Below, piece by piece: positions 42,746 through 50,565 of a DNA stretch of 64,000 nt. This DNA comes from an uncultured Chryseobacterium sp. (lineage in GTDB: Bacteria > Bacteroidota > Bacteroidia > Flavobacteriales > Weeksellaceae). The notes under the pieces were generated by a model. That model was not told where the DNA came from. It worked only from the letters and a program-made list of their open reading frames with translations, and ran no database searches. The DNA is taken from positions 62,001-126,000 of the forward strand of contig CAJYRQ010000036.1 of the NCBI GenBank assembly GCA_913777465.1, given 5' to 3'. Position numbers and translations under genes: made by a program. The first letter of the stretch is position 1. Every line of letters begins with the position of its first letter.

Positions 42746-42831
42746 AGGAGCCGGGAACCTGCTTTCCGCTGTATCTTTTTCGCCGAAGCAAAGGCCTTCC
42801 GGAAAAAGGATGCCGCTGCAATCAGGGCTAG
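42746..42831 (+). repeat. Dispersed structured repeat, copy B
   Basis: This ~86-base segment matches copy A (19779-19861, opposite strand): its first 34 bases are identical, as are the last ~30. Near the centre CTTTTTC can pair with GGAAAAAG, with one more T and one more A than copy A. It lies in the 538-base gap 42559-43096, which otherwise holds a short palindrome at 43023-43039 and the glnA promoter. Confidence 0.8.
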
Positions 42832-43067
42832 ACAAACAGGCTTTTATGAAAAAGCAGGCTTCGATGATATCATCCGCCGTTTTTTATTATCAAAATTTAT
42901 CAGACATTACATATAAAGTGCTTTAATTTAAATGAAATTGAACGTAAATTTCAAACACATTACCAAAACCCCTCTTAAAAATTCAAATCTTTGTTTAATT
43001 TTTTGTTAAATTTAGATTAACCCCCTTAAATTTTAAGGGTAAAAATATTTTCAATTCAATTTTTTCG

Positions 43068-43075
43068 TAAATTTG
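43068..43075 (+). promoter_or_regulatory. -7 promoter box for the glutamine synthetase gene
   Basis: TAAATTTG, followed by CCCCG, is the same 13-base stretch as in front of hemA (55392). The start codon lies 22 bases downstream, which is why 43097 is chosen over the TTG at 43073. Confidence 0.75.
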
Positions 43076-43096
43076 CCCCGTAAAATCAAACCTAAT

Positions 43097-45292
43097 ATGT
43101 CAACTTTAAGATTCAAAGCGTTAGAAACTTTACCATTCAAGGACTTTAGAAGAGATAATTCTGTTGAAGTTCCTGTAAAACTGTCAGAATTATTCTGCCA
43201 GAATGTTTTCTCAGAAGAAACCATGAGAGAATATTTAACGAAAGAAGCATTCAATTCTATCATGGATGCCGTGAAAAAAGGAACCAAAATCCAGAGACAC
43301 ATTGCAGACCAGGTAGCCGTAGCAATGAAAGACTGGGCCATGAGCAAAGGGGTAACCCACTACACGCACTGGTTTCAGCCACTTACAGGAAGCACTGCCG
43401 AAAAACACGATTCGTTCTTCACCCCGATTGAAGGAGGAAGAGCCATCGAGAGATTCAGCGGAAACCTATTAATCCAGCAGGAGCCGGATGCATCTTCTTT
43501 CCCGAATGGAGGAATCAGAAACACTTTTGAAGCAAGAGGTTACACGGCGTGGGATCCTACTTCCCCGGCGTTCATTATGGGAACCACTTTATGTATCCCT
43601 TCGATTTTTATTTCGTATACCGGAGAAACACTGGATTACAAAGCTCCGCTGTTAAGAGCATTGAACGCAGTAGACGAGGCAGCGACCAATGTAATGCAGT
43701 ACTTCGATAAAAACGTAACCAAAGTAACGCCTACATTAGGTTGGGAGCAGGAATATTTCCTGGTTGATTCCGCATTATACCAATCCCGTCCGGATCTTGT
43801 ACTAACGGGTAAAACGTTATTGGGACACTCTCCTGCAAAAGGACAGCAGTTAGACGACCACTATTTCGGTTCTATTCCAACAAGAGTCATGAACTTCATG
43901 AAGGAGCTGGAAATCGAATGTATGAAACTGGGGATCCCGGTAACAACAAGACACAACGAGGTGGCCCCGAACCAGTTTGAGCTGGCTCCGATGTTTGAGG
44001 AAGTAAACGTTGCTGTAGACCACAACTCTCTGTTGATGGACGTGATGGCAAGAATCGCCCACAGACACCATTTCCACATCCTTTTCCACGAAAAGCCGTT
44101 TGCCGGTGTAAACGGAAGCGGAAAGCACAACAACTGGTCTCTGGCTACCGATACCGGGGAAAACCTGTTGAGCCCTGGAAAAAATCCTAAGAAAAACCTA
44201 CAGTTCTTAACGTTCTTCGTAAACACCATCAAAGCGGTGCATGAGTATGCGGATCTTTTGAGAGCAAGTATCGCTTCTGCAAGCAACGACCACCGACTAG
44301 GAGCCAACGAAGCGCCGCCGGCCATTATCTCCGTGTTTATCGGAAGCCAGCTGTTCAGCGTACTGGAGGAACTTGAAAAAGTAACCAGCGGAAAACTTTC
44401 CCCTGAAGAGAAAACAGAATTAAAATTAAATGTTGTTGGAAAAATTCCTGAAATTTTATTGGACAATACCGATAGAAACAGAACTTCTCCATTTGCATTT
44501 ACCGGAAATAAATTCGAGATCAGAGCTGTAGGTTCTTCGGCCAACTGTGCAGAATCCATGACGGTAATGAATACCATCGCAGCAAAACAGTTAAGCGACT
44601 TCAAAAAAGAAGTGGATGCTTTAATTGAGACAGGACTTAAAAAAGACGAAGCGATCTTCAATGTATTGAGAGAATACATCAAGCAGTGCAAAAGCATCAT
44701 GTTTGAAGGCGACGGATATTCCGATGACTGGGCAAAAGAGGCTGAGAAAAGAGGACTGAATAATCTGAAAACCACTCCTGAAGCTTTAAAGCAGGAAATG
44801 GATGAAAAATTCCTTGCCCTTTATGAAGAGATGGGCATTTTCACGCACCGTGAAGTAGAAGCCAGAAACGAAATCAAACTGGAAAAATATTCTACCGTTA
44901 TCGATATTGAGGCAAGAGTATTGAGTGATATCGCAAGAAACCACATCATTCCTTCCGCGCTGAACTATCAGAACAGACTGATCGAGAATGTAAAAGGTCT
45001 TAAAGAAATCTTCGGAGAAGGCGAATTTAAGTCTTTAGCGAAAGAACAGATGAGCCTGATTACAAATATCTCTGAAAACGTATCTAAAATTAAATTAGGC
45101 GTTGAAGACCTTATCAAAGCCAGAGAAGCGGCAAAAGCGTTAACGGAAAGCCAGAAACAGGCAGAAGAATACTGCAACACCGTAAAACCTTTATTTGATG
45201 TGATCAGAGAAGCTTCTGATGATCTTGAGATGATGGTAGATGATGAGCTTTGGCCAATGACGAAATACAGAGAAATGTTATTTACAAAGTAA
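43097..45292 (+). CDS. glnN: Glutamine synthetase type III
   Basis: This 731-residue enzyme begins MSTLRFKALETLPFKDF and is far longer than GSI or GSII (about 450/350), as expected for GSIII. Recognisable parts are GWEQEYFLVD, RHNEVAPNQFELAP (metal and glutamate binding), FAGVNGSGKHNNWSL and the dehydrogenase-like NRTSPFAFTGNKFE(IR). It makes glutamine from glutamate and ammonia, the main nitrogen-entry step. A terminator follows at 45319. A minus-strand ORF of 304 codons inside it is a shadow. Confidence 0.96.
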   Translation: MSTLRFKALETLPFKDFRRDNSVEVPVKLSELFCQNVFSEETMREYLTKEAFNSIMDAVKKGTKIQRHIADQVAVAMKDWAMSKGVTHYTHWFQPLTGSTAEKHDSFFTPIEGGRAIERFSGNLLIQQEPDASSFPNGGIRNTFEARGYTAWDPTSPAFIMGTTLCIPSIFISYTGETLDYKAPLLRALNAVDEAATNVMQYFDKNVTKVTPTLGWEQEYFLVDSALYQSRPDLVLTGKTLLGHSPAKGQQLDDHYFGSIPTRVMNFMKELEIECMKLGIPVTTRHNEVAPNQFELAPMFEEVNVAVDHNSLLMDVMARIAHRHHFHILFHEKPFAGVNGSGKHNNWSLATDTGENLLSPGKNPKKNLQFLTFFVNTIKAVHEYADLLRASIASASNDHRLGANEAPPAIISVFIGSQLFSVLEELEKVTSGKLSPEEKTELKLNVVGKIPEILLDNTDRNRTSPFAFTGNKFEIRAVGSSANCAESMTVMNTIAAKQLSDFKKEVDALIETGLKKDEAIFNVLREYIKQCKSIMFEGDGYSDDWAKEAEKRGLNNLKTTPEALKQEMDEKFLALYEEMGIFTHREVEARNEIKLEKYSTVIDIEARVLSDIARNHIIPSALNYQNRLIENVKGLKEIFGEGEFKSLAKEQMSLITNISENVSKIKLGVEDLIKAREAAKALTESQKQAEEYCNTVKPLFDVIREASDDLEMMVDDELWPMTKYREMLFTK

Positions 45293-45318
45293 CATTTGTA
45301 AAGTTCCATATTAGTGAA

Positions 45319-45347
45319 ACTCTCCGGCTCTGCCGGGGAGTTTTTTT
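45319..45347 (+). terminator. Rho-independent terminator after glnN
   Basis: ACTCTCCGGC (45319-45328) pairs with GCCGGGGAGT (45332-45341), with one G-U pair, followed by seven T. Confidence 0.9.
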
Positions 45348-45575
45348 GTGGTTTGCTGCTAATTTCCTTAAAAGATATTTTATGATTCATGAATAATGTT
45401 AAGATCTATTCTAAACCGGGCAGTCAAGGGAAATAGTGGAATTAAATCATCCAACCAAGCTTGTAATCAATTATTTATTAACACCTTTTAAAAAGCCGTT
45501 TTTTGAAATAAAGTTTTTATGACACTCAATTCTGACTGACTTACCGATAATTTTGTTAAAGAATCTTAATAAAAA

Positions 45576-45612
45576 AAACCGCAAGTCTACCTAAAATAGG
45601 CGGTTGCGGTTT
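45576..45612. terminator. Hairpin in the glnN-nlpC gap
   Basis: AAACCGCAA (45576-45584) pairs with TTGCGGTTT (45604-45612), with an inner CCTA/TAGG pair. It could terminate transcription in either direction, or be a small structured RNA. The remaining 45293-45762 gap is A/T-rich with nothing else visible. Confidence 0.55.
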
Positions 45613-45762
45613 ATTTTTCTTTAACATACTTAAAAAATATGTTAAAATGTGTTAAATAAAGAACCTGACAATTGTCATATCAAGGTGCTTTTATGCGGAT
45701 TCTATATTTTTGTATTGCTTTTGAAAATATACTAATCCTTTTAACACGGTAATCAAATATAT

Positions 45763-46476
45763 ATGAAGAAAAGAGTTTTGTTTTATCTAGTTGCTTTCGT
45801 TTCTACAGTATCGTTACAATCATGTGTTACCAACTACGTCGTTTCAAAACCAGCTACTTACGCTAAAGAGTACAAAACAGATGCCAAACTGGCTTCCCTT
45901 GAAACCAACAAAATGGAACAGGATAAGCAGAAACTTATCAACTCCTTTCTGGCAGAGAAAGCCGCTGCTTTGGCAAACGCCAAAAATTCTATTAAAAATT
46001 CCGAGATTGCAAAAGCAATCAAACACAATACCACCATCGACAACATTTTAACGGAAGCACAAACCTACATCGGTACCCCTTATCGCTATGGAGGAATGAC
46101 AAGAAACGGGATCGACTGTTCTGCTTTCGTTCTTTCCGTTTTCGGCGCTGCTGCAGGACTTAGCTTACCAAGAGTTGCTGCTTCCCAGTCTGAAGAAGGA
46201 GAAAAGATAGACAAAGAAAACCTTCAGAAAGGAGATCTTATTTTCTTTTCTCATGGAAGAAGAATTTCACACGTAGGTATCGTAGAAAGTGTAGATGAAA
46301 ACGGTGAAGTAAAATTTATTCACGCCGCAACATCGAAAGGGGTTATGATTTCATCACTGAATGATTCGTACTGGGGACCAAAATACAGGTTCGGAAAAAG
46401 AATCATCAACGCGAACGGGGAAGCCTACAATAACCTGGCAACAACTACTCCCGCTTCCAACGGAACAAGTTTTTAA
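45763..46476 (+). CDS. C40 (NlpC/P60) peptidase, lipoprotein
   Basis: This 237-residue protein carries a lipoprotein signal with lipobox LQSC (Cys21). A Lys/Ala-rich helical linker (about 35-95) precedes the NlpC/P60 domain, with catalytic Cys119 in GIDCSAFV and His170 in ISHVGIVES; His187 in FIHAATS could be the third polar residue. It would cut D-Glu-diaminopimelate bonds in peptidoglycan from the outer face of the inner membrane or from the outer membrane. The gene has its own terminator. Confidence 0.92.
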   Translation: MKKRVLFYLVAFVSTVSLQSCVTNYVVSKPATYAKEYKTDAKLASLETNKMEQDKQKLINSFLAEKAAALANAKNSIKNSEIAKAIKHNTTIDNILTEAQTYIGTPYRYGGMTRNGIDCSAFVLSVFGAAAGLSLPRVAASQSEEGEKIDKENLQKGDLIFFSHGRRISHVGIVESVDENGEVKFIHAATSKGVMISSLNDSYWGPKYRFGKRIINANGEAYNNLATTTPASNGTSF

Positions 46477-46501
46477 TTTTAAATAATTGATTTAAATAAT
46501 G

Positions 46502-46530
46502 AAACCATCAGATGCTGATGGTTTTTTTAT
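46502..46530 (+). terminator. Rho-independent terminator after the NlpC gene
   Basis: AAACCATCAG and CTGATGGTTT form a compact stem with an ATG loop, followed by T. It ends before palindrome promoter copy 6. Confidence 0.85.
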
Positions 46531-46562
46531 TTTTTACAACAATCATAAATTTTAATATAATA

Positions 46563-46596
46563 CGACGTGTTTTGACGTACCACCCTATTACCTTTG
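46563..46596 (+). promoter_or_regulatory. Palindrome-promoter, copy 6 (beta-helix protein)
   Basis: CGACGTGTTTTGACG (46563-46577), then 11 bases, then TACCTTTG (46589-46596). It is 12.5 kb from copy 5, so the motif is not limited to one cluster. Confidence 0.85.
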
Positions 46597-46648
46597 AATT
46601 TAGAAAACTTCTTGCAAGAGTTTAGAGAATTATATTAAAATTAAAAAA

Positions 46649-48427
46649 ATGAATACAATTGAATTAAATGATCCTTATACAGGAGAGTGGACTGTTTTTG
46701 AAGAGGCAGTATATACATATGACGGTGAACTTATCAGTAACATTGGAACTGATGGAATAATTTACAAAAATGTTGATGGCAAATATTATAGAAGAGTACT
46801 CCCAAATAATTATATAAATGTAAAATGGTTTGGAGCCAAAGGCGACGGCTCTACTGATGATACGGCAGCCGCACAGGATGCAGCAAAAATAAATAAGAAT
46901 ATTTATTTTCCTGAAGGAACATATCTAATTAATGTTATACTGGAAAAGAAAATCATCTTATCCGGTGCAGGTACTTCAAAGACTTGTCTAAAGCCGTTTG
47001 ATATAACAAAGGCCGCTATCTTATATCGAGGTAAAGGCCCCTTCTGGACGTACGGAACCGAGTTTTCCAATTTTACATTAATGGGAAAAAATAAAACAGG
47101 CATTGGATTTTCTTTTTCAAAAAGTCATGAAAATGAATATCAACATGAAAAATATGATGAATATTCTGGAAATGTTGTTTTTAGAAACGTATATTTTAAA
47201 GATTTAGAAAAAGGAATTCAGGCTTTGTTTGGAAATATTGGTGTCGAATTTTATTCTACGGGATTTAATTCCAATAAATATGGCGCCTATTTTATTGATA
47301 ATAAATTTAAAACAATAGGTGGAGGTGATGCGATGCATGCCGGAAATAAATATTTCTTTGGCGGAGAATTTTCATCTAATGAAATTGGAATTTATATACA
47401 CAACCGTACAGATGGTTTTGGTGGCGTTGCTTTTAATAATGTAATATTTCAGCTTAATAATATCGCTACTTATATCAATACAGATAATATATTTTTACCG
47501 GTAATCTTTAATTCCTGCTGGAATGAAGCTAACGGGCAAATCTTTTCTGGCAGCCAAATCTCCATTGACAGCTGGAATAACTCGACTAAAAACTCTATCC
47601 TGATTAATCCGCATTCTCATATTTTCGAAGGAGAAAATTCAGTATACTCTGTCAATAACGGAAGACTAACTGACGTTTATATTAATGGAAGCAATATAAC
47701 ATTAAATGCTGTTGATTGCTCTGTAGAAGCAGATCCCGGCGTATTAGGAGCACCTTCAACGGTATTGGGAAATAACAGCAATATTTTACTTCGTAATCCT
47801 ACAACCGTAAAAGGTTTACCTACCAGTGAAAATATTTATGTTGTTGACAATTTTAGCTTCGATAAATTAGCTGCTGTAGATAACAATTCTTATAATGCTG
47901 TAGCCAGAAGTGCCATTCTTCTTCCAAGAATTGGTAAAACTTCTAATTACATAAATAAAATCAATTCCATTTCACTTGAAAGCATAGAAAAATTCGGAGG
48001 CGGAACTTTCAATAATATAGACGGCCAGATTATATCCGATTCACGACTTTTTAGCAGTTCGAATAAGTTTATAATTCCATTTACTTCAAGTAATCAATAT
48101 GTAAAACTTATAAACAGTGATGTCAATACGGTTAAAAAAGGCTGGTACATTATTACTTTTGATATAAAGATATTACAAGGTAATCCTGCTTTCTTTCTTT
48201 GGAATCGGGATAGCTTTCAACTCAGCCAATTTCAATCTTCCGCTAAGAACATATGGCAGACTATTGGTTCCTGCGCCTATGTTGACCATGATTCAGCAGA
48301 TTCATTTTATCTGGATATATCTGATAAGACTACTACAGAGTTTCTGCTTTCTGCTTATCAGGTTTTAAGATTTGACACTTCAGCCGAAGCAAGATCCTAT
48401 ATGGAATCCAAGAATTTTGCTGTGTAA
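46649..48427 (+). CDS. Tailspike-like beta-helix protein (pectate-lyase-3 type)
   Basis: This 592-residue protein has, after a short N-terminal region (about 1-50), the classic entry to a right-handed beta-helix: VKWFGAKGDGSTDDTAAAQDA. IYFPEGTYLI and IILSGAG follow at about 90-115. Phage tailspikes and GH28/PL3-like polysaccharide-degrading enzymes share this. There is no signal peptide, which suits a phage- or particle-borne protein. The C-terminal part is Asn/Ser-rich and less recognisable. It lies behind palindrome promoter copy 6 and has a strong terminator. Its A/T-rich composition is distinct from neighbours. Confidence 0.82.
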   Translation: MNTIELNDPYTGEWTVFEEAVYTYDGELISNIGTDGIIYKNVDGKYYRRVLPNNYINVKWFGAKGDGSTDDTAAAQDAAKINKNIYFPEGTYLINVILEKKIILSGAGTSKTCLKPFDITKAAILYRGKGPFWTYGTEFSNFTLMGKNKTGIGFSFSKSHENEYQHEKYDEYSGNVVFRNVYFKDLEKGIQALFGNIGVEFYSTGFNSNKYGAYFIDNKFKTIGGGDAMHAGNKYFFGGEFSSNEIGIYIHNRTDGFGGVAFNNVIFQLNNIATYINTDNIFLPVIFNSCWNEANGQIFSGSQISIDSWNNSTKNSILINPHSHIFEGENSVYSVNNGRLTDVYINGSNITLNAVDCSVEADPGVLGAPSTVLGNNSNILLRNPTTVKGLPTSENIYVVDNFSFDKLAAVDNNSYNAVARSAILLPRIGKTSNYINKINSISLESIEKFGGGTFNNIDGQIISDSRLFSSSNKFIIPFTSSNQYVKLINSDVNTVKKGWYIITFDIKILQGNPAFFLWNRDSFQLSQFQSSAKNIWQTIGSCAYVDHDSADSFYLDISDKTTTEFLLSAYQVLRFDTSAEARSYMESKNFAV

Positions 48428-48434
48428 ATCATAT

Positions 48435-48477
48435 AAGAAGTAAAATCATTGATTTAATGGTTTTACTTCTTTTTTTA
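48435..48477 (+). terminator. Strong terminator after the beta-helix gene
   Basis: AAGAAGTAAAATCATT (48435-48450) pairs with AATGGTTTTACTTCTT (48456-48471), with one G-U pair, followed by T. Confidence 0.9.
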
Positions 48478-48525
48478 TAATAGCTTGAGACTTCCTGCAT
48501 CCATCTTCCCTCTTCCAGCCATCAA

Positions 48526-49107
48526 TCAGCTGTTCCTGTCGATTTCAATATCTAAATGACCGAGAAGCCCGTGAATTTCAGAGAGGGAAAATCTGGCCTG
48601 TTTCAGCCTGTTTGACGAGGGATTAATAGAGTAACGGATCGAAGTCCTGAAATCCGCTTTTTCAAGGTTCGTACGATCGAAAACCGCTCCTGAAAAATCG
48701 CAGCCGGTAAAGACGGCATTGGATAAATCGGCTTCTGAAAAATCCACCTCCATTAACCTGGAATTTTTAAAGCGGAGTTTCTTAAGGGAAGTTTTGTAAA
48801 AAACAGAATTGTTGAGCAGGCAGTCTTCAAACTGAAAAGAAAGCCCGAATTCATTACAGTCATTAAACTGCAATCCGAACATCTTGCATTCTTTGAAAAC
48901 CACTTCCCGGAAAGCGGTAGACACCAGTTTTGCCATACTCAGGTTGCATCCGGTAAATTCACAATCGTTGAAACTGCACCGGGAAAGATCTGCATATTCA
49001 AAATTACAGTTGCGGAATATACAGTTTTCGTATTCTCCTTTATTAAAAGATTCCTTTGTAAAGTCTTTGTTTTCAAAGTGCTGATCTGAGAAATAGCTGC
49101 CTGTCAT
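48526..49107 (-). CDS. Pentapeptide-repeat protein
   Basis: This 193-residue protein consists mainly of pentapeptide repeats, A(D/N)Lxx-like with F or L at the centre (NCNFEYADLSRCSFNDCEF and ADLSNAVFTGCDFSGAVF regions). They form a right-handed quadrilateral helix. The C-terminal part (RYSINPSSNRLKQARFSLSEIHGLL) is like the end of Qnr/McbG-type proteins, which bind DNA gyrase. Length is shorter than the usual ~215 of Qnr. A gyrase-protection role is possible but is not shown by sequence. Confidence 0.82.
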   Translation of the reverse strand: MTGSYFSDQHFENKDFTKESFNKGEYENCIFRNCNFEYADLSRCSFNDCEFTGCNLSMAKLVSTAFREVVFKECKMFGLQFNDCNEFGLSFQFEDCLLNNSVFYKTSLKKLRFKNSRLMEVDFSEADLSNAVFTGCDFSGAVFDRTNLEKADFRTSIRYSINPSSNRLKQARFSLSEIHGLLGHLDIEIDRNS

Positions 49108-49335
49108 TATTATTGGAAATAAGTTAACGTAAACACGAAGTAAATCTAATTAATCGGTTGGATAAAGCAAGCTGGAAACTGAAAATTTTTCCCGGTCAAT
49201 AATATAATCAATCGCCCCAGTTCTCAAAAACGGTGTTACCGAAGCTTTTACTATGTTTGAAGTTCGAACGATCTGGAATTGTTATTTTGTTAAACAATTG
49301 TAAGCTTCCGGCACCGATCGTCCTGCTTCCGGCTT

Positions 49336-50565
49336 TTACACCAGGCTGTTCTTATCCGAATAATTCAGTTTAAAAAAGATAAAAGTCATTATCGAAAACG
49401 CAAGCAGCGAACTGCCTCCGTAACTGAAATACGGCAGCGGAATCCCTACTGTCGGGAAAAGCCCCATTACCATCCCTAAATTGATCGTAAAGTGCATCAA
49501 AAGGATCGAGGCAAAACAGTACCCGAATACACGGTTAAAGCCCGATTTCTGCTGTTCTGCCAGGTAATAGATCCGCCCGATGTAAATCATATAGCAAAGA
49601 ATCAAAACGGCGCTTCCTGCAAAGCCCCACTCTTCACCTACGGTACAGAAAATATAATCGGTTTCCTGCTCCGGGACGAATTTCCCCTGGGTAACGGAAC
49701 CTTCCCGGTATCCTTTCCCCCAAAGTCCTCCGGAGCCGATGGCTGTTTTGGAATAAAGTAAATTATAGCCCGAAGTATCCCGGAATGCCTTTTCCCCTTT
49801 GAAAAGAACCTCGATTCTTTCCCGCTGGTGTTTGGGCAGCTTTTCTAAAATGTAAGGCGACCCGAAAGCCAGGCCGCATAAAAGCACGACAGAACCCACA
49901 ATGCCCGAAATGGAAATAACGTTCCACGACATTTTGTAATAATTCATCACGATGTATCCGCCGACAATCACAACAATGGCAAGTGCAACCCAGATAGGAT
50001 CCACCGCCAATGAAATCAGGAATACGCCGGCAAATAAAAATCCGACCCCGAATAGCATTCCGCTTAACCCTTCACGGTATAAAGCAATAAAGAATGCGAT
50101 AAACACCAGCATCGAACCGACATCGGGAATAGCCAGCACCACTACCGCCGGTACCCCTATGATAGCCAGTGTCGTCAGCAGGGACTTCCGGTTTTTCAGG
50201 TTAAATTCCGGACCGGAAACATAATTGGCGAGCATCAGGGCAGTTCCTATCTTCGCAAATTCCACCGGCTGCATCGTAAAGCTCCCGAATTTATACCAGT
50301 TTTTCTGCCCGAGAATCTCTTTACCGAATGGAAAAAGACCGACCAGCAGCAAAACACCGCCGATATAAATAATTCCCGACATGTTTTCGAAAAACTTGCT
50401 TCTTCCGACAAAGATGACCAATCCTACAAACAGGGAGATCCCGAAAAATATCAATTGCTTTTCGCCGAGTTTCTGGTCCACACTGTAAATATTTGCGATG
50501 GCAAAAGCACAAAGCAGGAAATACAGGCCGAGACCCAGTTTATCTATCCCTTCTGCCCATTTCAT
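49336..50565 (-). CDS. rodA: Rod-shape-determining peptidoglycan glycosyltransferase
   Basis: This 409-residue SEDS protein has ten or so transmembrane segments and the C-terminal family signature MGLFPTVGIPLPYFSYGGSS. With PBP2 it polymerises lipid II along the cell cylinder. The ATG overlaps the PBP2 gene end by four bases. It is the last of the five-gene rod operon transcribed on the minus strand. Fully intact. Confidence 0.95.
   Translation of the reverse strand: MKWAEGIDKLGLGLYFLLCAFAIANIYSVDQKLGEKQLIFFGISLFVGLVIFVGRSKFFENMSGIIYIGGVLLLVGLFPFGKEILGQKNWYKFGSFTMQPVEFAKIGTALMLANYVSGPEFNLKNRKSLLTTLAIIGVPAVVVLAIPDVGSMLVFIAFFIALYREGLSGMLFGVGFLFAGVFLISLAVDPIWVALAIVVIVGGYIVMNYYKMSWNVISISGIVGSVVLLCGLAFGSPYILEKLPKHQRERIEVLFKGEKAFRDTSGYNLLYSKTAIGSGGLWGKGYREGSVTQGKFVPEQETDYIFCTVGEEWGFAGSAVLILCYMIYIGRIYYLAEQQKSGFNRVFGYCFASILLMHFTINLGMVMGLFPTVGIPLPYFSYGGSSLLAFSIMTFIFFKLNYSDKNSLV

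Noticed and set aside
42647-42926. ORFs of 67-89 codons before the glutamine synthetase gene
   Set aside because: They are read through the dispersed repeat copy B and its flanks; no ribosome site or homology supports them.
43861-44775. 304-codon minus-strand ORF inside the glutamine synthetase gene
   Set aside because: Long shadow ORF; the plus-strand product has all GSIII motifs. The minus-strand product is Ser/Phe-rich with no recognisable domain.
48526-49107. A Qnr quinolone-resistance protein
   Set aside because: The repeats and the C-terminal end are suggestive, but the length is short and the sequence alone cannot separate Qnr from other pentapeptide proteins.
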